DNA of 30,064 nucleotides from Chlamydiota bacterium. GTDB lineage: Bacteria; Auribacterota; UBA3054; B51-G9. Each line of letters opens with the position of its first letter. The stretch's first letter is position 1. The stretch lies in assembly GCA_003648225.1 (NCBI GenBank), contig QMOL01000006.1, positions 1-30,064 of the forward strand, given 5' to 3'. A model generated the notes under the pieces. That model had not been told where the DNA came from and did not search any database. It saw nothing but the letters and a program-made list of their open reading frames with translations. A program made the position numbers and the translations under genes. This document shows positions 16,560-24,702 of this stretch, piece by piece.

Positions 16560-16700
16560 TAATAATTGGTGCCTGACCCCCCCTATTACTCCAAATGTTG
16601 CATTATTCCTTCAGGGTGCATAACCATTATAATTCCAAACCCCACGTTACTACGTGAGATTATTCAAGTTAAGCCTCTCCGAGGCTGGAGCACCTTATTT
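16560..16700. repeat. REP-like palindrome cluster between ispH and the protease gene
   Basis: This gene-free part of the 280-base spacer 16436-16715 holds TTGGTGCCTGACCCCCCC near 16566, then CACGT/ACGTG around TACT (16643-16656), and AGCCTC/GAGGCT around TCC (16672-16686). Neither stem is followed by a T run in the direction of ispH, so these look like dispersed repeats rather than a terminator. Confidence 0.5.
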
Positions 16701-16715
16701 CAAGCCCTTTTCTAA

Positions 16716-17564
16716 TTATGCCAATTTTTTAATTACCGATTCTATTATCCAGTCCGGTGTTGACGCGCCGGCAGTTACCCCCACAGTTTTGATTTTATTG
16801 AAATTGACATTTGATAATTCATTTGCGTTTTCAATATGAAAAGCCGGGACGCCTTCGTTGGTACAAATTTGAGCCAGGCGGTTTGTGTTCGCGCTATTTT
16901 TACCACCGATAATTATCATTGCATCTACTTTTCCGCATAGTTCTATTGCTTCGTTTTGGCGGCGTGTTGTCGCATCGCATCGTGTATCGATAATTTGGCA
17001 TTCAGGCCATTTAATTTTAATAATTTTTGTTAGTTTATCATAAGTTTTTTTATCAAGAGTTGATTGCGCGACAACAGTTACAGGTTTATTTTCAGGAATT
17101 TTCATAATATCTTCTTCAATGCTGATAACATAACCTTTTCCGGGACAATACCCGAGCAGGCCTGTAACTTCCGCGTGACCTTTATCACCAAGAATCAAAA
17201 CTATTCGGCCGTGAGAGAAAGCATATTCAACATTTTCTTGAATTTTCACAACGTGCGGGCATGTGCCGTCAAGAACGTTCAGCCCGGCATCTGTTAATTT
17301 TTTATGCTTATCAGGCGGAATGCCATGCGCTCTTATTATTATTGATGAATTGGCAGGTAATTTGTCCAAATGATTATCTGATATATCTGTCGGGAGAGTA
17401 CAAACGCCTTTTTCTTCAAGTTTGTGAATTACTTCCTGATTGTGGATCAGAGGACCGTAGGTAAAGATTATAGAATCTGATTTTGCTATTTTTTCCTCGG
17501 TTAATTTTACAACTCGTTTAACTCCCCAGCAGAATCCGGCATTTTTTGCTAATATAATATTCAT
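16716..17564 (-). CDS. ispH: 4-Hydroxy-3-methylbut-2-enyl diphosphate reductase (IspH/LytB)
   Basis: IspH carries out the last step of the MEP isoprenoid pathway, converting HMBPP to IPP and DMAPP with a [4Fe-4S] cluster. The 282-residue length is standard. The three cluster cysteines are C12 (AGFCWGVKR), C102 (DGTCPHV) and C196 (DTRCDATTRRQ). RAHGIPP, GHAEVTG (the catalytic Glu, with Ala where Pro is more common) and the C-terminal TAGASTPDWIIESVI are also present. It is the last gene of a long co-directional series and follows the UvrC-like gene by 80 bases. No Shine-Dalgarno sequence is evident before the ATG. Confidence 0.96.
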   Translation of the reverse strand: MNIILAKNAGFCWGVKRVVKLTEEKIAKSDSIIFTYGPLIHNQEVIHKLEEKGVCTLPTDISDNHLDKLPANSSIIIRAHGIPPDKHKKLTDAGLNVLDGTCPHVVKIQENVEYAFSHGRIVLILGDKGHAEVTGLLGYCPGKGYVISIEEDIMKIPENKPVTVVAQSTLDKKTYDKLTKIIKIKWPECQIIDTRCDATTRRQNEAIELCGKVDAMIIIGGKNSANTNRLAQICTNEGVPAFHIENANELSNVNFNKIKTVGVTAGASTPDWIIESVIKKLA

Positions 17565-17644
17565 AGTTATTAATTATTTACGGGCGAAACGGACAACACG
17601 GTCGAAAAGATAATGTTTATGCTCCGTCAGTCCAATTTCTAATT

Positions 17645-18286
17645 TCAAGTTTCATTTTTTACTTCCATTATTTCTGCTCTTCGCAGTGATATGATAATCT
17701 TTTTGATTTTTTCGCGATATTCATCTAAAGGTATTCCATTTGCACATGGAGCGCAGCACCCGTCAATTTGCGCGTAAAGGCATGGGCCGTCTTTTTTTGG
17801 TTTATCGCCTTTGCATCTTCGAAGTTTATATTTTTCATTTAATTTTTTCACCATTTTTTTTGTATTGGAAGCGGAAGTAAAGGGTCCGAAATAAAGAGAG
17901 CCGTCATCGGTTCGTTGGTGAACCACCAGCAATCTTGGATATTCATCACGGATTGTTAACTTAACTGATGAGTATCTGCTGTCATCTTTCAAATCAATAT
18001 TGTATTTTGGTTTATATTGTTTAATCAATTTATCTTCAAGAAGCAGAGCTTCTTTATCATTTTTGGTAGTAAGATATTCAACGGTTCTAACTTTATCTCT
18101 CAAAATCGCCACAGAAAATCTTCCGTCACCTTTTTCACGAAAATAAGATTGAACACGCGAGCGAAGATTTTTTGCTTTTCCAATATACATTACTTTCCCG
18201 TTGTCATCTTTCATAAGATAAACGCCGGGAATTTTTGGTGCCGATTCAACACGTGAATCGATTTTATTTTTTGACATTGATTTCAC
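17645..18286 (-). CDS. Stand-alone UvrC N-terminal-like GIY-YIG nuclease with four-cysteine cluster
   Basis: This 213-residue protein matches only the start of UvrC, which is normally about 600 residues. The GIY-YIG domain (about 17-100) shows PGVYLMKDDNGKVMYIGKAK, R42, and the glutamate in NDKEALLLEDKLI. C158, C169, C177 and C181 follow with spacings 11, 8 and 4, close to the cysteine cluster of UvrC that has been reported to hold a [4Fe-4S] centre. The protein stops at about 213, without the UVR motif, RNase-H-like 5' nuclease or helix-hairpin-helix. No remnant of those domains follows, because ispH comes next, so this is not a simple frameshift. The Cho nuclease is a comparable half-UvrC. 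The GTG start overlaps the glycosyltransferase stop by 4 bases (GTGA); an ATG at 18277 is the alternative. Confidence 0.8.
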   Translation of the reverse strand: MKSMSKNKIDSRVESAPKIPGVYLMKDDNGKVMYIGKAKNLRSRVQSYFREKGDGRFSVAILRDKVRTVEYLTTKNDKEALLLEDKLIKQYKPKYNIDLKDDSRYSSVKLTIRDEYPRLLVVHQRTDDGSLYFGPFTSASNTKKMVKKLNEKYKLRRCKGDKPKKDGPCLYAQIDGCCAPCANGIPLDEYREKIKKIIISLRRAEIMEVKNET

Positions 18287-19110
18287 TGATTTGTATATTT
18301 CCTAATTATATTCTCACAAAATTTAATTTCGTCATCTTTGCCGTGCTTTTCGCATCCGATTTTATATATTTTACACTTTCTAAGTAGTTCTTCGCAAGTC
18401 AATTTTTTCCATTCGGCTTTTAAATTATTGTTTTGCATCATTTTTTGTAAAGCAATAATTCTATACTTGTCAATTCCGCGAAAGGAAATTGATAGTTGGT
18501 CTTCACGGCCTCCGCGTTTTGTTATTAATTGTTCATCGATGTAATTGAATTCGTATTTTGCGGAGAGTCGGAGCCAAAGGTCATAATCTTCCGCTACCGG
18601 GAATGTTTCATTCAGTCCGCCGATATTATTCCAAAGATATTTAGTTATTAAGAGGGTTGAGAATCCTACGATACATAATTTCAGGCAATAGGGATAAATC
18701 CATCCTGCATATTTTTTGTGGATATTTTTTTTATTGACGCGAATACCTTTTCTAAACCATATTTCATCGGTATAAATAATTTGACAATTCGAATTATTCT
18801 TAATAAAATTCAACTGCTTTTGTAACTTGTCCTGATGCCATAAATCATCTGAATCAAGAAACGCGAGCCATTCACCGTGCGCGATTTTCGCGCCGGTGTT
18901 TCGTGCCGCGGCAGGTCCTTTATTATCCTGCTTCAAATAAATCACTGATTTATCCGATTGCAATCGACAAGTTTTGTCGGTTGAGCCGTCATCAACAATT
19001 ATTAATTCAACATTTTTATACGTTTGATTTTTTACCGAAGCGATTGCTTCAAGCAAAAGATCATATCGGTTATAAGTTGGAATAATGACGCTGATCAAAG
19101 GAGAAAACAT
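18283..19110 (-). CDS. Family 2 glycosyltransferase
   Basis: This 275-residue inverting GT-A glycosyltransferase is probably cytoplasmic at the membrane face, transferring a sugar from a nucleotide donor in surface polysaccharide or lipid synthesis. Motifs: SVIIPTYNR (7-15), IIVDDGSTD with nucleotide-binding D40-D41, GPAAARNTG (65-73), the metal-binding FLDSDDLW (85-91), and the acceptor-side AEDYDLWLRL with GGREDQLS. No membrane helix is visible. The C-terminal 40 residues are cysteine- and lysine-rich. Its TGA stop overlaps the start of the UvrC-like gene, so translation may be coupled although the functions look unrelated. ugd in the same series could supply UDP-glucuronate, but the actual donor cannot be read from the sequence. 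Confidence 0.87.
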   Translation of the reverse strand: MFSPLISVIIPTYNRYDLLLEAIASVKNQTYKNVELIIVDDGSTDKTCRLQSDKSVIYLKQDNKGPAAARNTGAKIAHGEWLAFLDSDDLWHQDKLQKQLNFIKNNSNCQIIYTDEIWFRKGIRVNKKNIHKKYAGWIYPYCLKLCIVGFSTLLITKYLWNNIGGLNETFPVAEDYDLWLRLSAKYEFNYIDEQLITKRGGREDQLSISFRGIDKYRIIALQKMMQNNNLKAEWKKLTCEELLRKCKIYKIGCEKHGKDDEIKFCENIIRKYTNQ

Positions 19111-19127
19111 GGATAGATTGTCGAAGA

Positions 19128-19236
19128 TCCGCCGAGGCGGAATGGATTAATGGATTAATGGATTATCGAAGAGCTGTTGAAGCTAGCTGGATTGAGCTAT
19201 CAGCCACCAGCTATCAACTACGAACTACCGATTATT
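19128..19236. repeat. Repeat mosaic between the glycosyltransferase and nfo
   Basis: The 107-base spacer holds a perfect palindrome TCCGCC-GA-GGCGGA (19128-19141), three units of TGGATTAA (19143-19166, the last imperfect), and CAACTACGAACTAC (19215-19228), the family B word also found at 6674-6687. The last element contains the nfo stop codon. Confidence 0.65.
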
Positions 19237-20084
19237 TTTTCAAAGATTTTTTCAAGTTTTTTTCTGTTTTTTATATCGCTGTCATCTTCACTTTTAGGTG
19301 TTTCGAGTATCCAGGGAAGATTTCTGAAGGAGGGGACTTTCATCATATTTTCAAAACCTTTTATTCCTATTTCACCTTTACCGATATGATTATGCCGGTC
19401 TTTTTTTGAGCCAACCGGTTCGTGAGAATCATTAGAATGAATAATTTTTATAGTATTTCTTCCGACAGTATTGTCTATTTCGTCAACAAGTTTTTTCATT
19501 TCATTTTTTTTTCTGATATCATAACCGGCGGCAAAGATATGTGCTGTGTCGATACAAACGCCCATTTTAACGTTCGGGACTTTTTCAGTAGTTTTATTAA
19601 TCATCAATGCGAGTTCATAGAAATTGCTGCCTATAATTGACCCGGCGCCCGGCATGGTTTCGAGTAGAAAGGTCAGATTTGGAGTATATTTATGAAAAAC
19701 ATTGCTAAGTTCATTTACTAATCTGTCAATTCCGCTTGCAATATCGGTTTTTTTATGACTGCCCGGATGAAGGACATAATAGTCAGCATTAATAGCATCA
19801 GCAATTTTTAAGTCATGCAGAATAGTTTTAAAAGATTTCTGTAAAATTTGTTTGTCGGGCGAAGCGAGATTAGGAAGATAAGGAGCATGAACGACAACAT
19901 ATTTGAGTTTATAATTTTGTCGTTCTTTTATGAACAAATTAATTTCCTGTTTTGAGATTTGATTTAATTTCCACAATCTCGGTGATTGTGTAAATATTTG
20001 AAGACAGTTAAACCCTCCGCTTGCAGCGCGTTTAACTGCTAAATGAATCCCGCCCGCGATAGACATATGTACACCAATATTCAT
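19218..20084 (-). CDS. nfo: Endonuclease IV (AP endonuclease Nfo)
   Basis: Nfo cuts 5' of abasic sites and repairs blocked 3' ends in base excision repair. The 288-residue TIM-barrel protein keeps all the trinuclear zinc ligands of the family: H66 (VVHAPYL), H106 (VLHPGSH), E142 (LLETMPG), D179 and H182 (CIDTAHIFAAGYD), H216 (IIHSNDS), D229 and H231 (DRHNHIG), and E261 (LETPK). The start follows the histidine kinase stop by 13 bases. The last two serines and the TAG lie in the dispersed repeat word AGTTCGTAGTTG, the same word and frame that end thrC. Its position upstream of a UvrC-like nuclease suggests a DNA-repair part of the series, which is inference. Confidence 0.96.
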   Translation of the reverse strand: MNIGVHMSIAGGIHLAVKRAASGGFNCLQIFTQSPRLWKLNQISKQEINLFIKERQNYKLKYVVVHAPYLPNLASPDKQILQKSFKTILHDLKIADAINADYYVLHPGSHKKTDIASGIDRLVNELSNVFHKYTPNLTFLLETMPGAGSIIGSNFYELALMINKTTEKVPNVKMGVCIDTAHIFAAGYDIRKKNEMKKLVDEIDNTVGRNTIKIIHSNDSHEPVGSKKDRHNHIGKGEIGIKGFENMMKVPSFRNLPWILETPKSEDDSDIKNRKKLEKIFEKIIGSS

Positions 20085-20097
20085 TTTAAACCCGAGT

Positions 20098-23000
20098 TCA
20101 ACTTAATAAAATATTTTTCAGTTTTTCTTTTAACAAATCAAACTGATAAGGTTTTTGAATAAAATCAGCGAGACCTTTAAATGAAAAGCGCTCCATCGCG
20201 TCTTGTTCATCGTATCCGCTCGAAAGAATCACTTTTATATTTGGTTTTATTTCACTTATTTTCCGAAAGACTTCTTCACCGCTTAAGCGGGGCATTGTCA
20301 AATCCAGAATAACGCAAACTATTTCATCAGAGTGCTCGCGAAAAATATTAACTGCTTCGTCGCCGTCATAAGCTGTAAGGACGACAAAGCCGATTTGTTC
20401 AAGAACATATTTAGTGATGGTACAAATTGTTTCTTCATCATCGGCGATTAGAATAGTTCCTGAACCATGCCATTTATTATCAGGTGTTATATTATCAGGT
20501 TGTGTATTTAACAAATTTATTTTCTCCGTGTTAGCAGGGAACATGATTTTGAAAGTAGTACCTTTTCCCGGTGTTGATTTTAATTGAATTATACCATTAT
20601 GACCACGAACGATTCCAAGCACAGCGGCCATACCCAATCCTCGTCCGGTAAATTTAGTAGTAAAGAACGGGTCGAAGATTTTTGATTTTATTTTTTTGTT
20701 AATACCGCATCCGGTATCGGACACTTCTATAAAGACATATATACCATCTAATGTTTTATTTTTCATGTTTAGCAAAGGTATTCCGTCTTTCAGGTCGAAA
20801 TAGTTTACGTTGTTGTATTTAATTATCCCCGTTGATAAAGAAATAACCCCGCTTTTATTATTAAGCGCTTCCGAAGCGTTTGTAATAAGATTCATAATCA
20901 CTTGTCGAATTTGTGTGACATCTCCATCAAATAATAGTAAATCACGTGCAAAATTATATTTCAGAATAGCTTTTTTCGAAATTGAGACCTTAAGAATATG
21001 TTGTGTTTCTTCTATTAATTCGTTTAGATTAACCGGTTCAATTAGAAATTGTCCTTTGCCTGAATATGCCAGCATCTGTTTTGCCAATTCCGCAGCTCTG
21101 CATGCAGATTTGTTTATTTCTTCAATATTGTTTCGTGCCGGGGACGATGGTGAAAGTTCTTTTAAACTTAATTCGGCATAGCCGATAACTCCCATTAATA
21201 TATTATTGAAATCATGCGCAATACCTCCGGCAAGAACACCAAGGCTTTCGAGCTTTTGAGTATGTAGGATTTGTCGTTCGAGTTGAAGTCTTTTTTTCTC
21301 ATTCCGAATTCGTGTGCATAAATGACCGAGTAGTTTAGCATATAAGGCACATAATTCCCGGTCATTTTCAGTCATTGCTTTTTTGCTTATAAAGTTATCT
21401 GTGCCAATTAAACCTATAACATTAGTTTCGTCCCATAAAGGGTAAATTATCAGGTCGGCATTTCCGACAATTGATTTTCCCTCATCATTCATTATTATAT
21501 CGTGTTCCTTATAATAGCAGTTTTTCTTATGTTTAACAAATTCTTCCAATGATTTTTCGGACATTTTATCATTTACAAATTTCAGATGACGTTTGTCCAA
21601 TAAATTACCATTTAAATCAATCCCAAAAGTTCCGCGTAATTCATGCTCTTTTTCAGTACAAAGTCTGATTTCCAAACGTTCAAAATCTAATCTGTCTTTT
21701 CCAAGAATAACAGCTTGCTTCCATAATTCATCTTCGGTATTACATTTTGATAAACCGGCAGTTGCTTCATTTAAAGCGGTTAATCTTTCTCTGAATCTTC
21801 TTTCTTTTTTCTCATTTTCACGCAGCACAGCTTTTGACTGCATAAGTTTAGTAATATCTCTTACGATAGCAATCACTTTATTTTTTCCGAAGATAGCGTG
21901 TTTACTTTCATAATACATTTTACCATGACTATTCTCAAGCATATAATCAAACGATTGTATTTCTCCGGTTTCAAGTGTTTTTCTTATACTTTCAAGGGTT
22001 CCTTTCGCAATTTTTTCAGGCATAACATCCTTAATATTTTTCCCTATGAACTGCTCCGGCATAAGCAACAAATCATCATTAGTTTTAACATTAAAATCTA
22101 AAAACACTCCGTTGTTATCATAAACAAATATCAGATCGGGAATTGCCTTTAAAAGGTTTTGATTTCTTTGCTCCAGGTCTTTTAGCTCCGACTCCACCAA
22201 AGTTCGCTGGTAAATTTCTTTTTTTACCGATTTGACAACCCGATTCAAACGTAAATTTAGATATATAAAGAAAATGGAAGTTACTATTGATATCCCTAAA
22301 ATCCAAAGCCAATACTGCTCTAATATGTCAAAAAATTTCACTTTCCCATAATTCAAATATGGTCTTGTTCCGAGTTCTTTAAGACATTCGTGAACCCTTT
22401 GATAATTATGAGGAATTGTCCATCCCGCGTAATGCGCTTTTACGCAAGCGGGATTATTTGTATTCATTTCAAACAGGGCAATAGCTACTTTTTTTGCCAA
22501 CTCATCGGGAGTGTTTTTTAGTTTCGCGATTGGCCATTCAGGATAATCAGAAGTTGAATAATTTAATTTAAAACGGCATGTATTACTTTGCTGATCTAAA
22601 ACACGAAATTTGTTTATACTGATTTTATGTTTTTTTGAATATTTTTCCAAGACTCCGCTTCTTACTGACCCTGCGTCGAAATCCCCATTCATCACCGCTT
22701 CAACTACTTTATCGTGAGTTCCCCCGAATTCAAATTTTTTAAAGTCTTTATAAGGATTTAATCCGACTTTTTTTAATTCTCTGAATGCTGTCAGCCAGCC
22801 GCCAAAAGAATATTTATGTACACCTATAAAACTTTTATTTTTTAAATCTTTAATGTTATAAATATCTTTATTGTCTGCTCTTGTAAATATAACGCCCGCA
22901 AAACAGGAGAAAATCCCTGCCGGCGTAAAATTGCGCAAAGTAGCAATTCTTTGACAGTCATAATCTTTTTCAAGGATTACATAAAAAGCCGGATTCGCAA

Positions 23001-23286
23001 GAATAAAATTAACGTTATTGCTTTCCGCGGCAGATAAGAGTTCATCGAATCCCAACGGGGAAATTTGAAATTTATAATTTTGAATTTTCCCGGAAAGATA
23101 TTCAGCGGTGGGTGACCATTTTTTTAAACAGGATTCTTTCCCGCATTTAGCAAGAACGCCAATATAAACAGTTTTTAATTCGTTCGATTTTGTTATGGCA
23201 TAAGAAGGTAACGTAAGTACAAAGATTCCAATAAACAATAAATTTATCAGATACTGCGGTATTTTCAATTTGAAATGTCTTTTCAT
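20098..23286 (-). CDS. Hybrid sensor histidine kinase with PhnD-like periplasmic sensor
   Basis: This 1062-residue membrane kinase starts with a signal or anchor segment (about 10-30). A PhnD-like substrate-binding domain follows (about 38-315), marked by IGVLAKCGKESCLKKWSPTA, FILANPAFYV, SFGGWLTAFREL, FEFGGTHDKVVEAV and HYAGWTIPHNYQRVHECLKEL. A membrane helix follows (about 322-345), then PAS (about 375-485) and GAF-like (about 510-665) domains. HisKA has phospho-acceptor H691 in GGIAHDFNNIL. HATPase has NLITNASEAL, DTGCGI and GRGLGMAAV. The receiver has D995 in ILDLTMPRLSGE and ends with the lysine motif FIQKPY. The sensor resembles that of TtrS-type kinases, and its ligand cannot be read from sequence. 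No separate response regulator with a DNA-binding domain is nearby. nfo begins 13 bases downstream. Confidence 0.92.
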   Translation of the reverse strand: MKRHFKLKIPQYLINLLFIGIFVLTLPSYAITKSNELKTVYIGVLAKCGKESCLKKWSPTAEYLSGKIQNYKFQISPLGFDELLSAAESNNVNFILANPAFYVILEKDYDCQRIATLRNFTPAGIFSCFAGVIFTRADNKDIYNIKDLKNKSFIGVHKYSFGGWLTAFRELKKVGLNPYKDFKKFEFGGTHDKVVEAVMNGDFDAGSVRSGVLEKYSKKHKISINKFRVLDQQSNTCRFKLNYSTSDYPEWPIAKLKNTPDELAKKVAIALFEMNTNNPACVKAHYAGWTIPHNYQRVHECLKELGTRPYLNYGKVKFFDILEQYWLWILGISIVTSIFFIYLNLRLNRVVKSVKKEIYQRTLVESELKDLEQRNQNLLKAIPDLIFVYDNNGVFLDFNVKTNDDLLLMPEQFIGKNIKDVMPEKIAKGTLESIRKTLETGEIQSFDYMLENSHGKMYYESKHAIFGKNKVIAIVRDITKLMQSKAVLRENEKKERRFRERLTALNEATAGLSKCNTEDELWKQAVILGKDRLDFERLEIRLCTEKEHELRGTFGIDLNGNLLDKRHLKFVNDKMSEKSLEEFVKHKKNCYYKEHDIIMNDEGKSIVGNADLIIYPLWDETNVIGLIGTDNFISKKAMTENDRELCALYAKLLGHLCTRIRNEKKRLQLERQILHTQKLESLGVLAGGIAHDFNNILMGVIGYAELSLKELSPSSPARNNIEEINKSACRAAELAKQMLAYSGKGQFLIEPVNLNELIEETQHILKVSISKKAILKYNFARDLLLFDGDVTQIRQVIMNLITNASEALNNKSGVISLSTGIIKYNNVNYFDLKDGIPLLNMKNKTLDGIYVFIEVSDTGCGINKKIKSKIFDPFFTTKFTGRGLGMAAVLGIVRGHNGIIQLKSTPGKGTTFKIMFPANTEKINLLNTQPDNITPDNKWHGSGTILIADDEETICTITKYVLEQIGFVVLTAYDGDEAVNIFREHSDEIVCVILDLTMPRLSGEEVFRKISEIKPNIKVILSSGYDEQDAMERFSFKGLADFIQKPYQFDLLKEKLKNILLS

Positions 23287-23345
23287 TTCATTAAAAAATA
23301 AAAGTTACTCAATTATTCACACAAAACTTCACAATTTTGTTCCCG

Positions 23346-24662
23346 CTATTTTTCATTAACCGCTGGTCGGCCAATGCTGTAATATGTGATACCTGCATTT
23401 TTCATTTCATCGAGTTCGTATTGATTTCTCCCGTCAAAAATCACGGGGTGTTTTAATTCGTCTTTTAATTTCTTGAAGTCCGGGCTTCTGAATTCGTTCC
23501 ATTCAGTAATTAGAATCAAAGCATCCGCATTTTCCAATACATCATCTCTGGATTTCATATAAGAAATTTTATCACCGAAAATTGCCTTTGCGGTTTTCTC
23601 AGCGACAGGATCATAAGCTTTAACTTTTGCTCCTCCGGCTAATAATTCATTGATGATAACAATTGACGGTGCGGCACGCATGTCATCTGTTTGTGGTTTA
23701 AACGCGAGGCCCCATACCGCGAAGATTTTTTCTGTTAAATCATTACCGAAATGTTTTTTTATTTTTTTAACAAGCACTTTTTTCTGATTTTCATTTACTT
23801 TCTCTATAGCGTCAACGAGAAGTGGTTCGTATTCATTTTCTTTTGCTGTAGCTGCAAGCGCCTGAACATCTTTAGGAAAGCAAGAGCCGCCATATCCAAC
23901 GCCCGGGAACAAAAATCGTCTACCGATTCGTGAATCAAGTCCCATTGCCTGGCGAACGGAATGCACATCCGCGCCGACTTTATCGCAAATATTAGCGACT
24001 TCATTCATGAAAGAAATTCTTGCGGCAAGCATTGCGTTAGACGCGTATTTACACATTTCCGCCGACCTGTTATCCATTATTAAAGTATCCGCGCCTGTTC
24101 TTGTAAACGGAGAATAAAGTTCATGCATAATTTCCGCCGCCTTTTCACTTGATGTCCCGATAACAACGCGTTCCGGCTTTAGAAAATCATCTAATGCGGC
24201 ACCTTCCTTCATAAATTCAGGATTAGAAACAACGTCAAATTGATGGTTGGTTACTAAAGATATTTTTTCACGCACTTTGTCTGCGGTGCCAACCGGAACT
24301 GTGCTTTTGTTTACTATAATTTTATATCTGTTCATCGCTTTACCAACTGCTTCCGCTACGGCAAAAACAGCGCTCAAATCCGCGCTTCCATCGGCTCCCG
24401 GAGGAGTACCTACAGCGAGGAAAATGATGTCTGATTTTTTTACGGCGAGTTCTGTATCGGTTGTCGGCTGCAAACGACCGGCATTAAGGTTTCTTTGAAC
24501 GAGTTCAGTAAGTCCCGGTTCATAGATAGGGATTTTACCGCTAAGCAAATCGTTTATTTTAGTTTTATTATTATCAACACAAATTACTGAATTTCCGCTT
24601 TCCGCGAAACAGGTTGCCGCGACAAGTCCTACATATCCGGTACCGACAATAGCCACATTCAT
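23346..24662 (-). CDS. ugd: UDP-glucose 6-dehydrogenase
   Basis: This cytoplasmic enzyme oxidises UDP-glucose twice with NAD+ to UDP-glucuronate, a precursor of acidic surface polysaccharides. It is 438 residues long, as usual. The N-terminal Rossmann motif is VAIVGTGYVGLVAATCFA (3-20). E149 lies in VSNPEFMKEG, K205 in SAEMCKYASNAMLA, and the thioester cysteine C261 in GVGYGGSCFPKD. The C-terminal domain shows WGLAFKPQTDDMRAAPS. AAGGAG lies seven bases before the ATG, one of the best ribosome sites in the window. It follows tyrS by 40 bases and precedes the histidine kinase by 59. The glycosyltransferase downstream may use products of this branch. Confidence 0.95.
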   Translation of the reverse strand: MNVAIVGTGYVGLVAATCFAESGNSVICVDNNKTKINDLLSGKIPIYEPGLTELVQRNLNAGRLQPTTDTELAVKKSDIIFLAVGTPPGADGSADLSAVFAVAEAVGKAMNRYKIIVNKSTVPVGTADKVREKISLVTNHQFDVVSNPEFMKEGAALDDFLKPERVVIGTSSEKAAEIMHELYSPFTRTGADTLIMDNRSAEMCKYASNAMLAARISFMNEVANICDKVGADVHSVRQAMGLDSRIGRRFLFPGVGYGGSCFPKDVQALAATAKENEYEPLLVDAIEKVNENQKKVLVKKIKKHFGNDLTEKIFAVWGLAFKPQTDDMRAAPSIVIINELLAGGAKVKAYDPVAEKTAKAIFGDKISYMKSRDDVLENADALILITEWNEFRSPDFKKLKDELKHPVIFDGRNQYELDEMKNAGITYYSIGRPAVNEK

Positions 24663-24702
24663 AAATTTACTCCTTAGATAGTTATAATTTGCTTATAAAA
24701 TT

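Noticed and set aside
16672..16686. AGCCTC/GAGGCT stem as the ispH terminator
   Set aside because: No T run follows on the minus strand; it fits a dispersed palindrome better.
16654..16839. Small plus-strand frame (LFKLSLSEAGAPYF) over the palindrome cluster and the ispH end
   Set aside because: It reads repeat sequence and the antisense of ispH, with no ribosome site.
17565..17644. Possible remnant of the missing UvrC C-terminal domains after the short UvrC-like gene
   Set aside because: Only 80 non-coding bases lie before ispH, too little for any domain and without recognisable motifs.
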